Positions 1 through 5,914 of a DNA stretch of 5,914 nucleotides are shown piece by piece. A model generated the notes under the pieces. It saw only the letters and a list, made by a program, of their open reading frames with translations. It searched no databases and was not told the DNA's origin. The position numbers were made by a program, and so were the translations under genes. Origin of the DNA: Chitinophagaceae bacterium (GTDB taxonomy: Bacteria; Bacteroidota; Bacteroidia; Chitinophagales; Chitinophagaceae); assembly GCA_023229465.1 (NCBI GenBank), contig JALNZE010000044.1, positions 1 through 5,914 of the forward strand. Direction: 5' to 3'. Position 1 is the stretch's first letter. Each line of letters begins with the position of its first letter.

Positions 1-341
1 TTGAAAACGTGAATGAACTGCTATCATCGGCCGCAATTTATTTTCAGCCCAGCCTGGTAGAGAGCCAGGGTATCTCGGTGGCGGAGGCTATGGCCCATTC
101 GCTGCCCTGCGTGGTGAGCAACCGGGGGGGACTGCCCGAGGCGGTTGAGGATGGCGTTACCGGGTTTGTTATTGATCTGGATGTGGAACAGGCCAGTCAA
201 AAATTGCTGTATCTGATCCGTAATAAGGAAGTTGCCAAACGAATAGGCAGGGCCGGTTATGAGAAGTTTGAGAGGGACTATACGGTGAGCGGATGGGAAA
301 AGAAGATGGACCAATTGCTGTTTAATTCTTCGGAATCATGA
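1..341 (+). CDS. GT4-family glycosyltransferase, C-terminal fragment (5' end outside window)
   Basis: The reading frame is open from base 3 and has no stop until TGA at 339-341, so the gene enters from the left. The GTG at base 9 is internal, not a start. The roughly 112 visible residues are the end of the C-terminal Rossmann (GT-B) domain of a glycosyltransferase family 4 enzyme. They show the family EX7E signature, ESQGISVAE, with the two Glu codons at bases 60-62 and 84-86, followed by AMAHSLPCVVSNRGGLPE and DGVTGFVID. In this family that region binds the nucleotide-sugar donor. A C-terminal amphipathic helix (residues such as YEKFERDYTVSGWEKKM) follows, as is usual. The enzyme would transfer a sugar from an NDP-sugar to a lipid-linked glycan at the cytoplasmic membrane. 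Donor and acceptor cannot be read from this fragment. The stop overlaps the next start (ATGA), which implies translational coupling. GC content is high here (about 65% at 61-120). Confidence 0.93.
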   Translation, partial: ENVNELLSSAAIYFQPSLVESQGISVAEAMAHSLPCVVSNRGGLPEAVEDGVTGFVIDLDVEQASQKLLYLIRNKEVAKRIGRAGYEKFERDYTVSGWEKKMDQLLFNSSES

Positions 342-1354
342 ACGGAATATCCATCATACTCTGCTGCCATAACAGTTCGGAACGATTGGGGGAGACGCTT
401 AAGCACCTGGCTGATCAGGCCCTGCCTGATAACATCCCGGGTGAACTGGTACTTGTTAACAATGCATCCACCGATGATACGGTTGAGTTGGCCCGTAAAG
501 AATGGGCGAAGCACCCGGCTCCGATTGTTTTGAGAGTGGTAGACGAGGAGAATCCCGGTCAGGTTTTTGCCCGCATGAGAGGTGTGGAAGAGGCTCATTA
601 TGAAATGATTGTATTTTGTGATGATGATAACCGGCTGATGGATAATTACCTAAGCATTGCCTGGAACCTTATGTCACGGAATCCCAGGGTAGGAGCCTTG
701 GGCGGACAGGGTATCGCTGAAAGTAATGTTCCCTTGCCCGATTGGTTTGAAGCAAACAAATCCGGTTATGCCTGCGGGGAACAATGGCATGAAAGCGGGA
801 TCTGCACTGACAAAATGTTTTTATGGGGGGCCGGACTGGTGACCCGGAAAAACATTCTGAATAAAGTATTTAACCCCGGTTTCCCCATGTTGTCTACGGG
901 GAGAAAAGAGGGGGTTGTGTTCTCGGGAGACGATATGGAAATCTGCAAACGGATTATCCTTCTGGGGTATGACCTGTATTATGACTCCGAATTGGTTTAT
1001 CAGCATTTCATCCAGGCAAACCGGTTGACTAAGGATTACCTGAATCAATTGAATCAAGGCGTATTACTGGCTATTCCCATACAACGGCTCTATTCCTGGC
1101 AGATCATCAAAAAAAGCGTTCCCGGACTGTTATTGCCTCTTGTTTTTTCCTGGCACTCCTGTTTATACCTTCTTTTTAAGCTCGGTTTTCCCGTCAGCAA
1201 AAGAAAACCGATAATCAATTTTTTCAAGGTCTACTCCCAGGGAGTCCGCAAGAATGGCAAACTCCATCAGGCTTATCAACAAATAAGGAAATTTTCGCAA
1301 CAACGTAGAGACGCATATATGCGTCTTTCAAATGAACAGTGCACGAAAAAGTAA
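338..1354 (+). CDS. GT2-family glycosyltransferase (GT-A fold)
   Basis: This is a complete 338-residue family 2 glycosyltransferase, probably acting at the inner face of the cytoplasmic membrane in polysaccharide assembly. The N-terminus has the typical first strand ISIILCCHN (residues 4-12). VNNASTDDT (40-48) is the nucleotide-binding region. FCDDDN (93-98) is the DXD-type metal/donor site. FLWGAGLVTRK (161-171) is the acceptor-side loop. SGDDMEICKRI (196-206) matches the family's ED-type catalytic base motif, with D198/D199 as candidates. A hydrophobic stretch at about 262-284 (VPGLLLPLVFSW onward) may be a membrane anchor or re-entrant helix. The start is ATG at 338, which overlaps the previous stop by four bases. 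The last residues (from about 323, RRDAYMRLS) are encoded by a palindromic repeat and look like an added tail. Sugar specificity is not predictable from sequence alone. Confidence 0.93.
   Translation: MNGISIILCCHNSSERLGETLKHLADQALPDNIPGELVLVNNASTDDTVELARKEWAKHPAPIVLRVVDEENPGQVFARMRGVEEAHYEMIVFCDDDNRLMDNYLSIAWNLMSRNPRVGALGGQGIAESNVPLPDWFEANKSGYACGEQWHESGICTDKMFLWGAGLVTRKNILNKVFNPGFPMLSTGRKEGVVFSGDDMEICKRIILLGYDLYYDSELVYQHFIQANRLTKDYLNQLNQGVLLAIPIQRLYSWQIIKKSVPGLLLPLVFSWHSCLYLLFKLGFPVSKRKPIINFFKVYSQGVRKNGKLHQAYQQIRKFSQQRRDAYMRLSNEQCTKK
1309..1326. repeat. perfect 18-bp palindrome, probable dispersed palindromic repeat
   Basis: AGACGCATATATGCGTCT is its own reverse complement over all 18 bases. 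The left flank is GTAG, so GTAGAGACGCATA reads into it. The right flank TTTCA no longer matches the left. From memory (not searched), GTAGAGACGC...GCGTCTCTAC palindromes are widespread dispersed elements in Bacteroidota and cyanobacterial genomes. This would be a copy with a decayed right arm. It lies inside the 3' end of the GT2 gene and is read as RDAYMR. In RNA it can fold as a stem with a small A/U loop followed by only three U residues, so it may act as a 3' processing or stability hairpin rather than a strong terminator. Confidence 0.7.
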
Positions 1355-1398
1355 TTACCGTAACCTTTATTACCGTAATGCAGGTTACGATAAAATTT
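1354..1398. repeat. three tandem 15-bp units with TTACnGTAA dyad cores (putative operator)
   Basis: The dyad core TTACCGTAA occurs at 1355-1363 and again at 1370-1378. A third copy with two changes, TTACGATAA, lies at 1385-1393. All three are spaced exactly 15 bp apart. The first two copies share the 10-mer ATTACCGTAA. Each intact core is itself a TTAC-n-GTAA inverted repeat. A longer inverted pair, CGTAACC (1359-1365) and GGTTACG (1383-1389), spans the array. The array ends two bases before the -7 promoter element and covers where the -33 region would lie, so it is well placed to be a transcription-factor binding array controlling the ATPase gene. The binding protein is unknown. Confidence 0.6.
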
Positions 1399-1399
1399 G

Positions 1400-1407
1400 T
1401 ATCTTTG
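1400..1407 (+). promoter_or_regulatory. Bacteroidota-type -7 promoter element for the ATPase gene
   Basis: TATCTTTG matches the Bacteroidota primary sigma factor -7 consensus TAnnTTTG exactly. Transcription would be expected to start a few bases downstream, leaving a short leader of about 15-20 bases before ATG 1430. A convincing -33 TTG/TTTG is not visible at the usual distance, because that interval is filled by the 15-bp motif array. Expression may therefore depend on, or be blocked by, a factor bound there. Confidence 0.62.
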
Positions 1408-1429
1408 GATGATTTTTTAAAGAAAACCC

Positions 1430-2740
1430 ATGAACTTTTACGATCGGGAATCTGAATTAAGTTTGCTTGCTGCTGCACAAAAAAGATCAGAAAAGGGTAG
1501 CCAAATGACCGTCCTTTTTGGCAGGAGAAGAATCGGTAAAACCCTTTTGGCTATGAAGTCTGTTGAATCGCAGAACTTTGTGTATCTATTTGTTGGCCGA
1601 AAAAATGAGCAAATGCTTTGCCAGGAGTTTAGTGGTGAGATAGAAATGAAATTAGGGATTACAGTCCTGGGAGAATATAAGCAATTCCGACAGTTGTTCG
1701 AGTTTTTGATGCGTGAATCGGAGGCAAGGCCTTTTACAGTGATTATTGATGAATTCCAGGAATTTCTGCGGGTGAATCCTTCTGTATTCAGCGATATGCA
1801 GAACATTTGGGATCGCTACAAAAGTAAGTCAAAGATGCACCTGATAATCAGTGGATCGGTTTATTCCCTGATGAAAAAAATCTTTGAAAGCTCGAAGGAG
1901 CCTCTATTTGGCAGGGCCAATGAACGGATTCATCTGAAGCCATTTTCCGTTTTAGTGCTTAAAGAAATTCTGGCGGATCATTCACCTGGCTGGAAACCGG
2001 AGGATCTGCTGGCTCTATTTACTTTAACAGGCGGTGTGGCAAAATATGTGGAAATATTTGTGGATCACGGTTGTCTGACCCTGCATACGATGCTTGACGA
2101 AATTTTCAGCGAACACTCCCTTCTCCTGGAAGAAGGGAAAAACATTCTGATTGAGGAGTTTGGCAGGGATCACCTGACCTATTTCGCAATTTTATCCCTT
2201 ATCGCATCTTCGAAAACATCCCGCTCGGATATTGAATCAATTCTTGAAAAAGATATAGGGGGATACCTCGATCGGCTCGAAAAGGAGTATTCCGTTATCA
2301 CCACTGTCAAGCCCATATTCTCCAAACCGGGCAGCCGAAGCCTTAAATACAGGATCGAAGATAATTTCCTGAATTTTTGGTTCCGTTTTATTTACAAGTA
2401 CCGGAGCGCCGTGGAGATTAATAACTTCGAATATTTGAAAAGCATTGTAATGCGTGATTTTTCCACCTACAGTGGAAGGTTTCTGGAAAAATATTTCATA
2501 GAGAAACTTGCATTGAGTCGAAAATATTCGCTCATCGGTTCCTGGTGGGATAAGAAAAGTGGTAACGAGCTGGATATCGTGGCTGTTAACGAAATGAATC
2601 AGCAGTTTCTTATAGCGGAGGTAAAAGTAAACGCCGGTAGTATCAGCCTCCCGAAACTTAAGGAAAAATCGGCCACCCTTGTAAAATCCCTTCCCGGATA
2701 TCAGTTGAAGTTTGCTGGTTATTCACTGAAAGACATGTAA
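1430..2740 (+). CDS. archaeal-type P-loop ATPase with C-terminal DUF234-like domain
   Basis: This 436-residue protein has the architecture of the prokaryotic 'archaeal ATPase' family (ATPase domain, winged helix, DUF234). The start NFYDRESEL is the conserved opening of the family. The Walker A loop is GRRRIGKT (31-38). Walker B is VIIDEFQEF (104-112), with D107/E108. A sensor-like strand LIISGS lies at 138-143, with PLFGRANERI at 158-167 as the usual following motif. Residues about 245-310 look like a winged helix. The C-terminal part has FWFRFIYKYR (316-325), typical of DUF234, then GNELDIVAV (378-386) and IAEVKV (395-400). E380/D382, E397 and K399 are arranged like a PD-(D/E)xK nuclease core. 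Family function is not established; proposals include DNA handling or regulation. It has its own promoter and a composition different from the first genes, and nothing links it to glycan chemistry, so it is probably an inserted accessory gene. No clear ribosome binding site precedes the ATG. Confidence 0.9.
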   Translation: MNFYDRESELSLLAAAQKRSEKGSQMTVLFGRRRIGKTLLAMKSVESQNFVYLFVGRKNEQMLCQEFSGEIEMKLGITVLGEYKQFRQLFEFLMRESEARPFTVIIDEFQEFLRVNPSVFSDMQNIWDRYKSKSKMHLIISGSVYSLMKKIFESSKEPLFGRANERIHLKPFSVLVLKEILADHSPGWKPEDLLALFTLTGGVAKYVEIFVDHGCLTLHTMLDEIFSEHSLLLEEGKNILIEEFGRDHLTYFAILSLIASSKTSRSDIESILEKDIGGYLDRLEKEYSVITTVKPIFSKPGSRSLKYRIEDNFLNFWFRFIYKYRSAVEINNFEYLKSIVMRDFSTYSGRFLEKYFIEKLALSRKYSLIGSWWDKKSGNELDIVAVNEMNQQFLIAEVKVNAGSISLPKLKEKSATLVKSLPGYQLKFAGYSLKDM

Positions 2741-2751
2741 TCCCCGGATTA
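2738..2751. repeat. 14-bp inverted repeat at the ATPase/GT4 junction
   Basis: TAATCC and GGATTA form perfect 6-bp arms around a CC centre. The left arm includes the last two bases of the ATPase stop region (TAA, 2738-2740), and the right arm ends three bases before the next start codon at 2754. It could be a small operator or a weak RNA stem. The two-base loop and absence of a T tract argue against an intrinsic terminator. It may also be chance. Confidence 0.3.
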
Positions 2752-2753
2752 TC

Positions 2754-3914
2754 ATGACCACGCTGTTTTTTGAACCTCATATCACTGGTCACCGTCAGGA
2801 ATACCTCAATCATCTGATTGATTATATTCTGGACGTCAAACCGCCTGGCGAGTTCATTTTCATCGTCCATCCTGACTTCGAAGTACTGGCCGGCCTCCGC
2901 ACAAATCCACAACTCGTAACTTATAACATTTCTACTGCCGAGCATCAATCGCTGGAACGTGGCAACATTATTTCGAGAAGTATAAGGTATTACCGATTAG
3001 CTGACAAATATGCTAAAAAACTGAGCGCTACACATCTTTGCTTCATGTCGCTCATCGATGTTCAATTTGCTCTTGGAATATTTCGCCCGACATATAATGT
3101 CAGCGGGATTCTTTTCAGAGCATTCTCCAGGTTGAAAGAAGGATCTTTAAGGAAACGAATGACCCGGTTCCGGAAATTTTTGCAAACCTGGTTCTTCATC
3201 CGAAGGAAGTTTATCAGACAGGTTTTTATTCTGAATGACCAGGATTCGGTTGATTTTCTAAATCGTACATATAAAACAAACAAATTTCAAATGTTACCCG
3301 ACCCAATTCCTGATTGGAAAGCAGATCCTGATTTTTCAGTGAGATTACATTTCGGAATTGATTCGGATCAAAAGATACTCTTGCACCCCGGATCTTTGAG
3401 CGAACGAAAAGGAACACTAGAAATTCTTGAGTCCTTATGTTATTTATCAGACGAGGTATTGTCGAAATTCGTGTTATTTCTGCTTGGAGAACCGGAAACC
3501 GGAATGGAAAACCGGATATCGGAAAAATTGAAAAAAGTAGGAAAAGAAAAACCAAATGCCAGAATTATTTATCATAACGAATTTGTTCCGAATTCTATTC
3601 TTCAGTCATACTTTAACCAGTGCGATGCTATTCTGACTCCATATAGTGCTAATGACTTAACTTACAGTGGAATCGTAGGACATGCATTAGCCGCAGGTAA
3701 ACCGGTGCTTTGCATCAAAAATGGTTTGCTTGGTAAAATAATCGAAGAGTACGGCATGGGTATTATGTTGAATTCCAATTCTCCTCAGGAAATTGCCGCA
3801 GGTATAATAAAAATGTTAGATGCAGATTTTAATTGTAAGCCGTTTGAGTCCTATATAATAAGCCATACCAAAGAGATTTTTGCATCGAAAATTATCGGTT
3901 CCATAACAGATTGA
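2754..3914 (+). CDS. GT4-like glycosyltransferase with divergent EX7E motif
   Basis: This is a complete 386-residue GT-B glycosyltransferase, predicted to be a cytoplasmic or membrane-peripheral enzyme of glycan assembly. The N-terminal domain opens with FFEPHITGHRQEYL (5-18), a glycine/histidine acceptor-side loop seen in several polysaccharide GT4 enzymes. A basic region at 124-158 (many Arg/Lys with aromatic residues) probably touches the membrane. The C-terminal domain starts at about 205 with ILLHPGSLSERKGTLEIL (208-225), the usual G-x-KG strand-loop. It continues to DAILTPYSANDLTYSG (291-306) and ALAAGKPVLC (311-320). Where GT4 enzymes normally carry EX7E, this one has an H at 310 in place of the second Glu (GHALAAG instead of EAMAxG), and no obvious first Glu, so donor phosphate binding may differ. 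It starts 13 bases after the ATPase stop. No promoter is obvious, so it may be read through from upstream. Donor sugar is unknown. Confidence 0.88.
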   Translation: MTTLFFEPHITGHRQEYLNHLIDYILDVKPPGEFIFIVHPDFEVLAGLRTNPQLVTYNISTAEHQSLERGNIISRSIRYYRLADKYAKKLSATHLCFMSLIDVQFALGIFRPTYNVSGILFRAFSRLKEGSLRKRMTRFRKFLQTWFFIRRKFIRQVFILNDQDSVDFLNRTYKTNKFQMLPDPIPDWKADPDFSVRLHFGIDSDQKILLHPGSLSERKGTLEILESLCYLSDEVLSKFVLFLLGEPETGMENRISEKLKKVGKEKPNARIIYHNEFVPNSILQSYFNQCDAILTPYSANDLTYSGIVGHALAAGKPVLCIKNGLLGKIIEEYGMGIMLNSNSPQEIAAGIIKMLDADFNCKPFESYIISHTKEIFASKIIGSITD

Positions 3915-3935
3915 CAAATAATGGGTAACTAATCA

Positions 3936-5573
3936 ATGGTAATAAAGGAAGGGCAAATTGTATCCGATACAGATGGTAAAATCAATAGAATGAGCACGCC
4001 GGATTTTGATGTTTACTATAAAGGATTACTTTTTGTTTCAGGTAAAAGAACCGGTCAGCAAAGCATTGAATACATACTGACAAAATTACAAAAAACCGGA
4101 GAGTTCAATTTTCTTAAATTTTTTGGTTTTTTTTTCATTTATATTGTTGAAAGGAAAACGGGTAAGCAATATGTTTTCACTGACAATAGTGGAATTTTCA
4201 AAGCCTATTGCTATAATGGCTGCATATCTACCTCTTTTCTGGAGTTATTGGATTACTCTGGCGAGTTGACAATTGATAATCTTGATTATCGTAGCATAAG
4301 TGAATTTTTCCATTTCGGCTTCACTTATTTCGACAATACCTTATTGACGGATATTAAGAGAATTGATGGGGATGATTTTTTCATTATGGAAAATGGTGTC
4401 AATCTGCGCAAACGAAAAGGAATAGGTACTATCGATCAAGCCTCCGGCATTAAGGTTGAGGATTTCTTCGTTGATTTAATTTATGCAGTTGAAGGGAAAG
4501 AAGTATCGCTTGATATAACAGGAGGTTTTGATAGCAGGCTGATATTGAGTTTTTTTATAAAGGCTAAATCCGCTTTTGAGCTTGCTATTAGCGGATTGGC
4601 TCATAATAGCGATATAAGAATTTCCAAAAAAAATGCCGCAAAGATTGGAAAGGAATTTTTTCCGTATTTTCATTCCGGTAAACAACTCTCCATCGATGAG
4701 TTTTGTGATATTTTTTCAAAGACGGATTCACAGCTGGATATTGTTGATTTTAACAGGAATCATCGATTTAACATGGAACGGTTATCAAGAGGCGTTGAAA
4801 TTCAAATTAGCGGAGCTGGCGGAGAACTTTACAAAGATTTTTGGTGGTTGCAGGACTTTCCATTTTATAATAGAAAAAAAACAAGGTTAAGAAATCTATA
4901 CAAACTGAGGATTGAAAGCACATCGTTCCCGCATTTTCTGCTGGGTGAGAAATTAATGGAGTATTCACTAAAACTTAGAGAAACAACAATTTTAAAATTG
5001 AAATCACTTTTACTAAAAAGAAATACAGAATCGTATGACAATATTTATTTTAATTATAAAATGAAAACTAATGCGGGAGTGTACATCTCTGTTACGAACA
5101 ACTATTTTTTTTCGTATGCTCCCCTGCTTGAAATGGAATTGATTAGAATTGGTTTTAATTTAAAAAGGAAAGAGCGTTTTTTTAATAATTTTCATAGAAA
5201 ACTTATTTCTGGAAATTGCCCTGATATTTCAACTATTGAGACTACGGAGGGAACTACTGCTTCTTCATCTTATGCGGATATAATAATAGATATTTTTGGT
5301 TACGTAATTGATAAAATTAAAAGGTTACTGAAGCAATTGGCGAGAAAGATTTTAAAAAAAACTTATTTTCAAGAAAGCCCTACAGATAATCAAGTGTATG
5401 AATATGTGAGAAATAATCCTTCGTTTTTAAGGTATGTCGACCTGTTAAAAGATCATGATATCCTTGCATTTAATGTTAATATCAACAAGCTCCCTGAATT
5501 ATTTATAGGAAGAATTTTGACAATTGGCTTATTGATCGAAAGAATAAATAATAGAAACTGCCAGGACAAATAA
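3936..5573 (+). CDS. asparagine-synthetase-like amidotransferase/ligase without N-terminal Cys
   Basis: This 545-residue protein has the two-domain layout of AsnB. Residues about 1-155 match the glutaminase-like fold: GFFFIYIVERKTGKQYVF then TDNSGIFKAYCY (64-93), and TLLTDIKRIDGDDFFIMENG (135-154). However, it begins MVIKEG, so the catalytic Cys2 that hydrolyses glutamine is absent. The synthetase domain has a PP-loop variant, DITGGFDSRL (193-202; usual SGGxDS), which binds ATP pyrophosphate. It also has SGAGGEL (292-298) in place of the usual SGxGxDEL. The expected activity is ATP-dependent adenylation of a carboxylate and amide formation, using free ammonia or another amine rather than glutamine. 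Relatives in polysaccharide loci are thought to amidate glycan residues; that role is inferred here. The gene is very AT-rich (about 25% GC at 5161-5220) and has several 8-9 base homopolymer runs. It starts 21 bases after the GT4 stop, without a clear ribosome binding site. Its C-terminal half (about 300 onward) is divergent, rich in Lys, Asn and Phe. Confidence 0.85.
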   Translation: MVIKEGQIVSDTDGKINRMSTPDFDVYYKGLLFVSGKRTGQQSIEYILTKLQKTGEFNFLKFFGFFFIYIVERKTGKQYVFTDNSGIFKAYCYNGCISTSFLELLDYSGELTIDNLDYRSISEFFHFGFTYFDNTLLTDIKRIDGDDFFIMENGVNLRKRKGIGTIDQASGIKVEDFFVDLIYAVEGKEVSLDITGGFDSRLILSFFIKAKSAFELAISGLAHNSDIRISKKNAAKIGKEFFPYFHSGKQLSIDEFCDIFSKTDSQLDIVDFNRNHRFNMERLSRGVEIQISGAGGELYKDFWWLQDFPFYNRKKTRLRNLYKLRIESTSFPHFLLGEKLMEYSLKLRETTILKLKSLLLKRNTESYDNIYFNYKMKTNAGVYISVTNNYFFSYAPLLEMELIRIGFNLKRKERFFNNFHRKLISGNCPDISTIETTEGTTASSSYADIIIDIFGYVIDKIKRLLKQLARKILKKTYFQESPTDNQVYEYVRNNPSFLRYVDLLKDHDILAFNVNINKLPELFIGRILTIGLLIERINNRNCQDK

Positions 5574-5594
5574 TTGCAGCAAGACGAAAGCCCG

Positions 5595-5914
5595 ATGGAA
5601 ATTTTCTTCGTAATTTATTTACTTTCCGGTCAGTTTAAGGCATATCTGCAGTTTTTCGGATTGGAGCTGCCAGTTGATTTCACCGTATTGACTGCAGTGA
5701 TCATACTTGGGATAACCGTATATAAGGTTGTGAAGAAGAACACCTTTATTACGCTGAACGTCACTTTTTTCAGTATCGGCCTTTTGTTGCTTTTTTATGC
5801 CTGGATGATTTTCAGCCTGTTTTATTCGGCTTCAGAGGAATACAGTACGGAGAAGACCTTCTACTTTTTGCTCAATATAACCGCTTTTTCGGTTCCGTTT
5901 TTTTTCAAGGGATT
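5595..5914 (+). CDS. O-antigen ligase/polymerase-like membrane protein, N-terminal fragment
   Basis: The frame is open from the TAA at 5571-5573 to the window end, giving 106 residues from ATG 5595; the gene continues outside. The sequence is strongly hydrophobic, with likely membrane segments at about residues 2-20, 27-45, 53-76 and 88-105. The stretch LFYAWMIFSLFYSASEEYS (66-84) followed by TEKTFYFLLNITA resembles the 'W..S..yS.s..y...K...fl' pattern at the start of many O-antigen ligase/Wzy-type proteins. Such proteins join or polymerise undecaprenyl-linked glycans on the periplasmic face of the inner membrane. A TTG at 5574, in the same frame directly after the upstream stop, is an alternative start. 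ATG is preferred because it places the first hydrophobic segment at the terminus. The gene sits 21 bases after the asparagine-synthetase-like gene, so it is probably in the same operon. The exact class (ligase, polymerase or other multi-pass protein) cannot be decided from this portion. Confidence 0.75.
   Translation, partial: MEIFFVIYLLSGQFKAYLQFFGLELPVDFTVLTAVIILGITVYKVVKKNTFITLNVTFFSIGLLLLFYAWMIFSLFYSASEEYSTEKTFYFLLNITAFSVPFFFKG

Noticed and set aside
9..11. GTG as the start of the first gene.
   Set aside because: The frame is open upstream to the window edge and the product would lack the whole N-terminal domain of the GT4 fold, so the gene is truncated by the window.
1309..1330. Palindrome plus TTT as an intrinsic terminator.
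   Set aside because: Only three T residues follow, then CAAATG, and the stem is inside the coding sequence before the stop codon. A strong terminator is not supported.
1378..1455. Possible 25-codon ORF (MQVTIKFVSLDDF...) starting inside the motif array.
   Set aside because: It would start upstream of the predicted transcription start, overlaps the ATPase start in another frame, and has no ribosome binding site or recognisable product.
1438..1806. 122-codon minus-strand ORF opposite the ATPase N-terminus.
   Set aside because: It overlaps the Walker A/B coding region, which is clearly used on the + strand, and the antisense translation shows no recognisable family.
3911..3935. TTGACA near the end of the GT4 gene, resembling a sigma70 -35 box.
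   Set aside because: No matching -10 at the right distance, the signal is not the Bacteroidota type, and the position is explained by the end of the coding sequence.
4633..4890. 85-codon plus-strand ORF inside the asparagine-synthetase-like gene.
   Set aside because: It is an out-of-frame shadow of a gene with clear family motifs, and its own translation shows no domain.

Overview
The window looks like part of a surface-polysaccharide (O-antigen, capsule or exopolysaccharide) biosynthesis locus from a member of the Bacteroidota. The phylum is inferred from three things: a textbook Bacteroidota -7 promoter element (TATCTTTG, matching TAnnTTTG) at 1400-1407, start codons without clear Shine-Dalgarno sequences, and the style of the genes. 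All genes lie on the + strand, nearly head to tail. Species cannot be told from the sequence.

Layout: (1) 1-341 is the C-terminal end of a GT4 glycosyltransferase cut by the window edge. (2) 338-1354 is a complete GT2 glycosyltransferase, coupled to the first gene by an ATGA overlap. Its last codons run through a perfect 18-bp palindrome at 1309-1326. (3) 1355-1429 is a compact regulatory gap with three 9-bp dyad motifs at an exact 15-bp period, directly upstream of the -7 element. (4) 1430-2740 is an archaeal-type P-loop ATPase with a C-terminal DUF234-like, possibly PD-(D/E)xK nuclease-like domain. It is not a polysaccharide enzyme and seems to be a separately transcribed passenger. (5) 2754-3914 is a second, divergent GT4 glycosyltransferase. 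(6) 3936-5573 is an asparagine-synthetase-like protein that keeps the PP-loop but has no N-terminal catalytic cysteine. (7) 5595 to the window end is the start of a multi-pass membrane protein resembling O-antigen ligases or polymerases (Wzy/WaaL type).

Working together (inference): the glycosyltransferases would build a lipid-linked repeat unit on the cytoplasmic face of the inner membrane. The asparagine-synthetase-like enzyme would add an amide, for example on a uronic acid or an aminoacyl substituent. The membrane protein would polymerise or ligate the product on the periplasmic side. Base composition falls sharply along the window: about 65% GC at 61-120, down to about 25% at 5161-5220. 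This suggests a mosaic locus assembled from different sources, as is common for antigen clusters.

The most unusual part is the 15-bp-period motif array and promoter serving the ATPase/DUF234 gene in the middle of the glycosyltransferase run. No RNA gene, CRISPR array, complete insertion sequence or strong intrinsic terminator was seen. No gene-free stretch exceeds 75 bases.
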